Below are positions 61,583-64,000 of a stretch of DNA of 64,000 bases, in pieces. The stretch comes from an uncultured SAR86 cluster bacterium. Its GTDB lineage: Bacteria; Pseudomonadota; Gammaproteobacteria; Magnimaribacterales; D2472. Position 1 is the stretch's first letter. The number at the start of each line of letters is the position of its first letter. The position numbers and the translations under genes were made by a program. The stretch spans positions 511,463 to 575,462 of the forward strand of contig CACJOM010000001.1 in assembly GCA_902595065.1 (NCBI GenBank), written 5' to 3'. The notes under the pieces are model-generated. The model was not told the origin of the DNA, searched no databases, and was given only the letters and a program-made list of their open reading frames with translations.

Positions 61583-62878
61583 ATGAAAAATAGATATTCA
61601 GAAAGAAGAAATAAATTGGGTTCAATGTTACCTAAAAACTCTGCTGTGGTGATTGCAGGTGCTTCAATGCAATACAGAAACGCAGATTCATCCTATGCTT
61701 TTAGGCAAGATAGCAATTTTTGGTATCTCAGTGGTTTCAATGAGGCCGAATCAACTTTAGTACTTCTAATCAATGAAAAAAATAACGTTCAATCAATTGC
61801 TTTTGTCCCAGAAAAAGATGAATTAAAGGAAATCTGGGATGGTTACAGGGCTGGTCCTGAGGGCGCTATGAAAGATTATGGCTTTGATCTTGCTTTTAAT
61901 AATACTGAAATAGACCAAAGACTTCCCGATCTATTGGCCGGCCACAATCAAGTTTTTTATCCTGTAGGAAAGAGCCAGACATTGGATGCAGATATTATTG
62001 AATGGATTAAATCTGCTAAATCAAAAGATAGGCACAGTTCTGCCATTGATATTGCCGATGCATCATCCAAAGTTGGCAATCAAAGACTTATCAAGGATGA
62101 AGATGAAATCAAAATAATGAAAAAGGCTTGTCAAATCTCTGCTGAAGCACATGTTGAGGCGATGAAATTTGTAAAGCCAGGTATGACAGAGCAAGAAATG
62201 GAGGCATTTTATCAGTATGAATTCTCAAAAAGAGGAGGACGTTTTTCTGCTTATACACCGATTGTAGCTGGCGGAGAAAATGCTTGCGTTCTTCATTATG
62301 TAGAAAACTCAAAACAACTAAAAGACGGGGAGTTGCTTCTAGTTGATGCTGGATGTGAATTTGAATTATATGCCTCAGATATTACTAGAACCTATCCAAT
62401 TAACGGGAAGTTTACTGCTCCACAACTAGCTATTTATGAAGTTGTTTTAGAGGCTCAATTGAAAAGTATTGAAGCAATTTCTACAAATAATAACGTTATG
62501 GATGCGCAGATAATTTCAGAAAAGGTAATTACGCAGGGGCTAATTGATCTTGGAATATTACAGGGTTCAATGGAAGAACTTCATGCAGCTGGAGCATTTA
62601 AGGATTTTTACATGCATAAAATAGGCCATTGGTTAGGCATAGATGTTCATGATGCTGGCGATTACATGGAAGATGGCGATTACATGAAGTTCAAACCTGG
62701 CATGGTTACCACGGTCGAGCCTGGTATCTACATTTCATCATCTTCAGACGTTGAAGATAAATGGAAAGGAATAGGTATCAGGATCGAAGATGATATTTTA
62801 GTGACTGCTGAGGGCAATGAAAATCTCACTGCCTTTGTTCCTTCTGATCCTAAAGAGATTGAAGCATTAATGTCTTGA
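61583..62878 (+). CDS. pepP: Xaa-Pro aminopeptidase (aminopeptidase P)
   Basis: Di-manganese peptidase removing residues before proline. 431 residues: creatinase/prolidase N-domain, then pita-bread domain with metal ligands in LVDAGCEFELYASDITRTYP (two Asp), KIGHWLGIDVHD (His), VEPGIY (Glu) and GIRIEDDILV (Glu). Followed after 7 bp by the ubiH-family gene, the conserved pepP-ubiH order. Confidence 0.95.
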   Translation: MKNRYSERRNKLGSMLPKNSAVVIAGASMQYRNADSSYAFRQDSNFWYLSGFNEAESTLVLLINEKNNVQSIAFVPEKDELKEIWDGYRAGPEGAMKDYGFDLAFNNTEIDQRLPDLLAGHNQVFYPVGKSQTLDADIIEWIKSAKSKDRHSSAIDIADASSKVGNQRLIKDEDEIKIMKKACQISAEAHVEAMKFVKPGMTEQEMEAFYQYEFSKRGGRFSAYTPIVAGGENACVLHYVENSKQLKDGELLLVDAGCEFELYASDITRTYPINGKFTAPQLAIYEVVLEAQLKSIEAISTNNNVMDAQIISEKVITQGLIDLGILQGSMEELHAAGAFKDFYMHKIGHWLGIDVHDAGDYMEDGDYMKFKPGMVTTVEPGIYISSSSDVEDKWKGIGIRIEDDILVTAEGNENLTAFVPSDPKEIEALMS

Positions 62879-62885
62879 AACTTTT

Positions 62886-64000
62886 ATGTCTCAATCTGTA
62901 TTGATTTCTGGGGGAGGGATTGTAGGATCCTTTCTAGGTCTTGAGCTTGCGGCAAGAGAAATACCTTTTAAGATTATTGAAAAAAAACCTTTTGCTTCTT
63001 CAGGAAATGATCACATCAGGTCTTTAACTTTAAACTTAAGCGCTAGTGAAAGACTTAATTATCTTGGAGTTACAACTGCCTCTTCTTTAATTCAAAGAAT
63101 GAATATATTTGATGGCTCTGGATCTGGCAAATTATCATTTAATTGTGATGAAGCCAACATTGATTATTTGGCGAAGGTTTTTAGTTTTAATGATTTAAGA
63201 GAAGCTTTGATTAAAAAGGTTGAAAGCTCAATATCTATTGGCGATGAGATCACTTCTTTTAAGTCAATGGAATCAGGAATTCAGGCCTCTCTTAGTAATG
63301 GCTCGACCATAGAAACTAATCTTCTCGTAATTGCTGAAGGCAGAAATTCCACTTTGGCAAAGTCGATAGCGTCAGAAAATTTTTCTAAAGATTATGAACA
63401 GGTAGCTAAAACATTTTTGGTTGAAATTCCAGAACTGAATGCTGATGAGGCAATTCAAGTGTTTCATGAAAAAGAAATTTTTGCATTAATGCCATATAAG
63501 AATGGCACTGAGATAAATCAATTCTCAGTAGTATGGTCCATGCCAAAAGAGCTTGCTCATGATTTAACATCAGATAATCTTTCTACTCAGTTACAAAAGT
63601 TTGAAAAAAAACTGTCTTGTAAAATACAAATAACCAGCGAATTACTCTCATTCCCGCTTTCAGCTCATCACCTTGATGAATACTGTGATCAAGGAGTTTG
63701 TGTAATCGCTGATGCAGCTCATTCCATTCACCCTTTAGCTGGTCAAGGTATTAATTTGGGTATTTCGGATGCGATTATTCTTGCTGAAGAAATTGAGCGA
63801 GCAATTAATGCAGAAAAAGATATAGGACAATTAGCTTTGTTAAAGAAATATGAGCTTAGAAGAAAAACCCTTAATGCATCAATGATTAGGGGCGTCGATT
63901 TCCTCTTTAATCTTTTCCAACAAGATAATCCCTATCTGAGATTGGGTCGTAACTCTGGCTTAAAGGTGGTAGATAAGCTCAGCTTTTTAAAGAAAAATTT
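62886..64000 (+). CDS. ubiH: UbiH/VisC-family FAD monooxygenase, 3' end outside window
   Basis: Aerobic ubiquinone ring hydroxylase type. From ATG 62886 the frame is open to the window end (371 codons plus 2 bases), so the gene is partial. FAD dinucleotide motif near the start (LISGGGIVGS), the RSLTLNLSASERL region, and the second FAD motif as ADAAHSIHPLAGQGINLG (Ala replaces the usual Gly of GDAAH). By position after pepP it should be UbiH; UbiI/VisC cannot be excluded. Confidence 0.85.
   Translation, partial: MSQSVLISGGGIVGSFLGLELAAREIPFKIIEKKPFASSGNDHIRSLTLNLSASERLNYLGVTTASSLIQRMNIFDGSGSGKLSFNCDEANIDYLAKVFSFNDLREALIKKVESSISIGDEITSFKSMESGIQASLSNGSTIETNLLVIAEGRNSTLAKSIASENFSKDYEQVAKTFLVEIPELNADEAIQVFHEKEIFALMPYKNGTEINQFSVVWSMPKELAHDLTSDNLSTQLQKFEKKLSCKIQITSELLSFPLSAHHLDEYCDQGVCVIADAAHSIHPLAGQGINLGISDAIILAEEIERAINAEKDIGQLALLKKYELRRKTLNASMIRGVDFLFNLFQQDNPYLRLGRNSGLKVVDKLSFLKKN

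Noticed and set aside
1..64000. tRNA, rRNA, CRISPR array, insertion sequence or prophage
   Set aside because: I looked for these in the spacers and at gene boundaries and saw none; nearly all sequence is accounted for by housekeeping genes. A tRNA-scan or repeat search would be decisive.

Overview
This window reads as core chromosome of a streamlined, AT-rich marine gammaproteobacterium. By eye GC is roughly one third, and spacers are a few bases to about 200 bp. Gene order repeatedly matches classic gammaproteobacterial (Pseudomonas-type) blocks: trkA-fmt-def, tsaC-hemF-aroE, coxBA-ctaG-coxC, polA/engB/cytochrome c4/dsbA, lptM-lysA-dapF-DUF484-xerC-HAD, metK/tkt-pgk-fba, rsgA-ubiE-ubiJ-ubiB-tatABC with divergent orn, miaB-phoH-ybeY-corC-lnt, rpiA/ilvA, and fau-6S RNA-zapA/pepP-ubiH. 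A SAR86-like lineage is my best guess; this is inference from composition, compactness and gene content, not from a marker-gene comparison. I saw no mobile element, CRISPR array, rRNA or tRNA.

Layout. 0-4.3 kb (minus): K+ uptake TrkH/TrkA, then Fmt and Def. 4.4-7.4 kb (plus): purE, tsaC, hemF, aroE and a small zinc-ribbon protein. 7.5-15.7 kb: a complete aa3-type cytochrome c oxidase locus with structural subunits, copper chaperones (Cox11, Sco), Surf1 and heme A synthesis (CtaA, CtaB). 15.7-21.4 kb (minus): a lipoprotein phosphatase, a quinone oxidoreductase, GshA, PckA, DsbB. 21.5-27 kb: PolA, a Coq4-like protein, EngB, cytochrome c4, DsbA, cytochrome c5. 27-34.3 kb (minus): an overlapping operon for lysine/peptidoglycan precursor synthesis and XerC, then AhcY and MetK. 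34.5-40.8 kb (plus): Tkt, Pgk, class I aldolase, Dtd, an acyl-CoA dehydrogenase and a LOG-family protein. 40.8-45.7 kb (minus): TatCBA, UbiB, UbiJ, UbiE, RsgA. 45.7-53.9 kb: Orn, PhoD, DUF1820, then MiaB-PhoH-YbeY-CorC-Lnt and an L,D-transpeptidase. 53.9-60.2 kb: a two-domain beta-oxidation enzyme, a structured leader with a mini-ORF and secreted glutathione peroxidase, RpiA/IlvA, and an epoxide hydrolase. 60.2-64 kb: Fau, 6S RNA, ZapA, a ZapB-like protein, PepP and a UbiH-family hydroxylase that runs off the end.

Themes. Aerobic respiration dominates: the oxidase, its assembly factors, periplasmic c cytochromes, and many ubiquinone factors (UbiE, UbiJ, UbiB, UbiH-type, probable UbiK, plus a Coq4-like protein). 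A methyl cycle is present (MetK, AhcY), and metK appears to be under a SAM-II-type riboswitch.

Signals that ordinary gene annotation would miss: (1) a near-consensus promoter at 56167-56194 driving a tightly folded leader RNA, a 29-codon ORF and then glutathione peroxidase; (2) the SAM-II-like aptamer upstream of metK; (3) a 33-codon LptM-type lipoprotein gene whose start codon lies inside the ahcY terminator hairpin; (4) a 6S RNA whose 3' strand extends into the longest possible fau reading frame; (5) convergent genes that all end within a few bases of each other, three pairs sharing a stop tetranucleotide.
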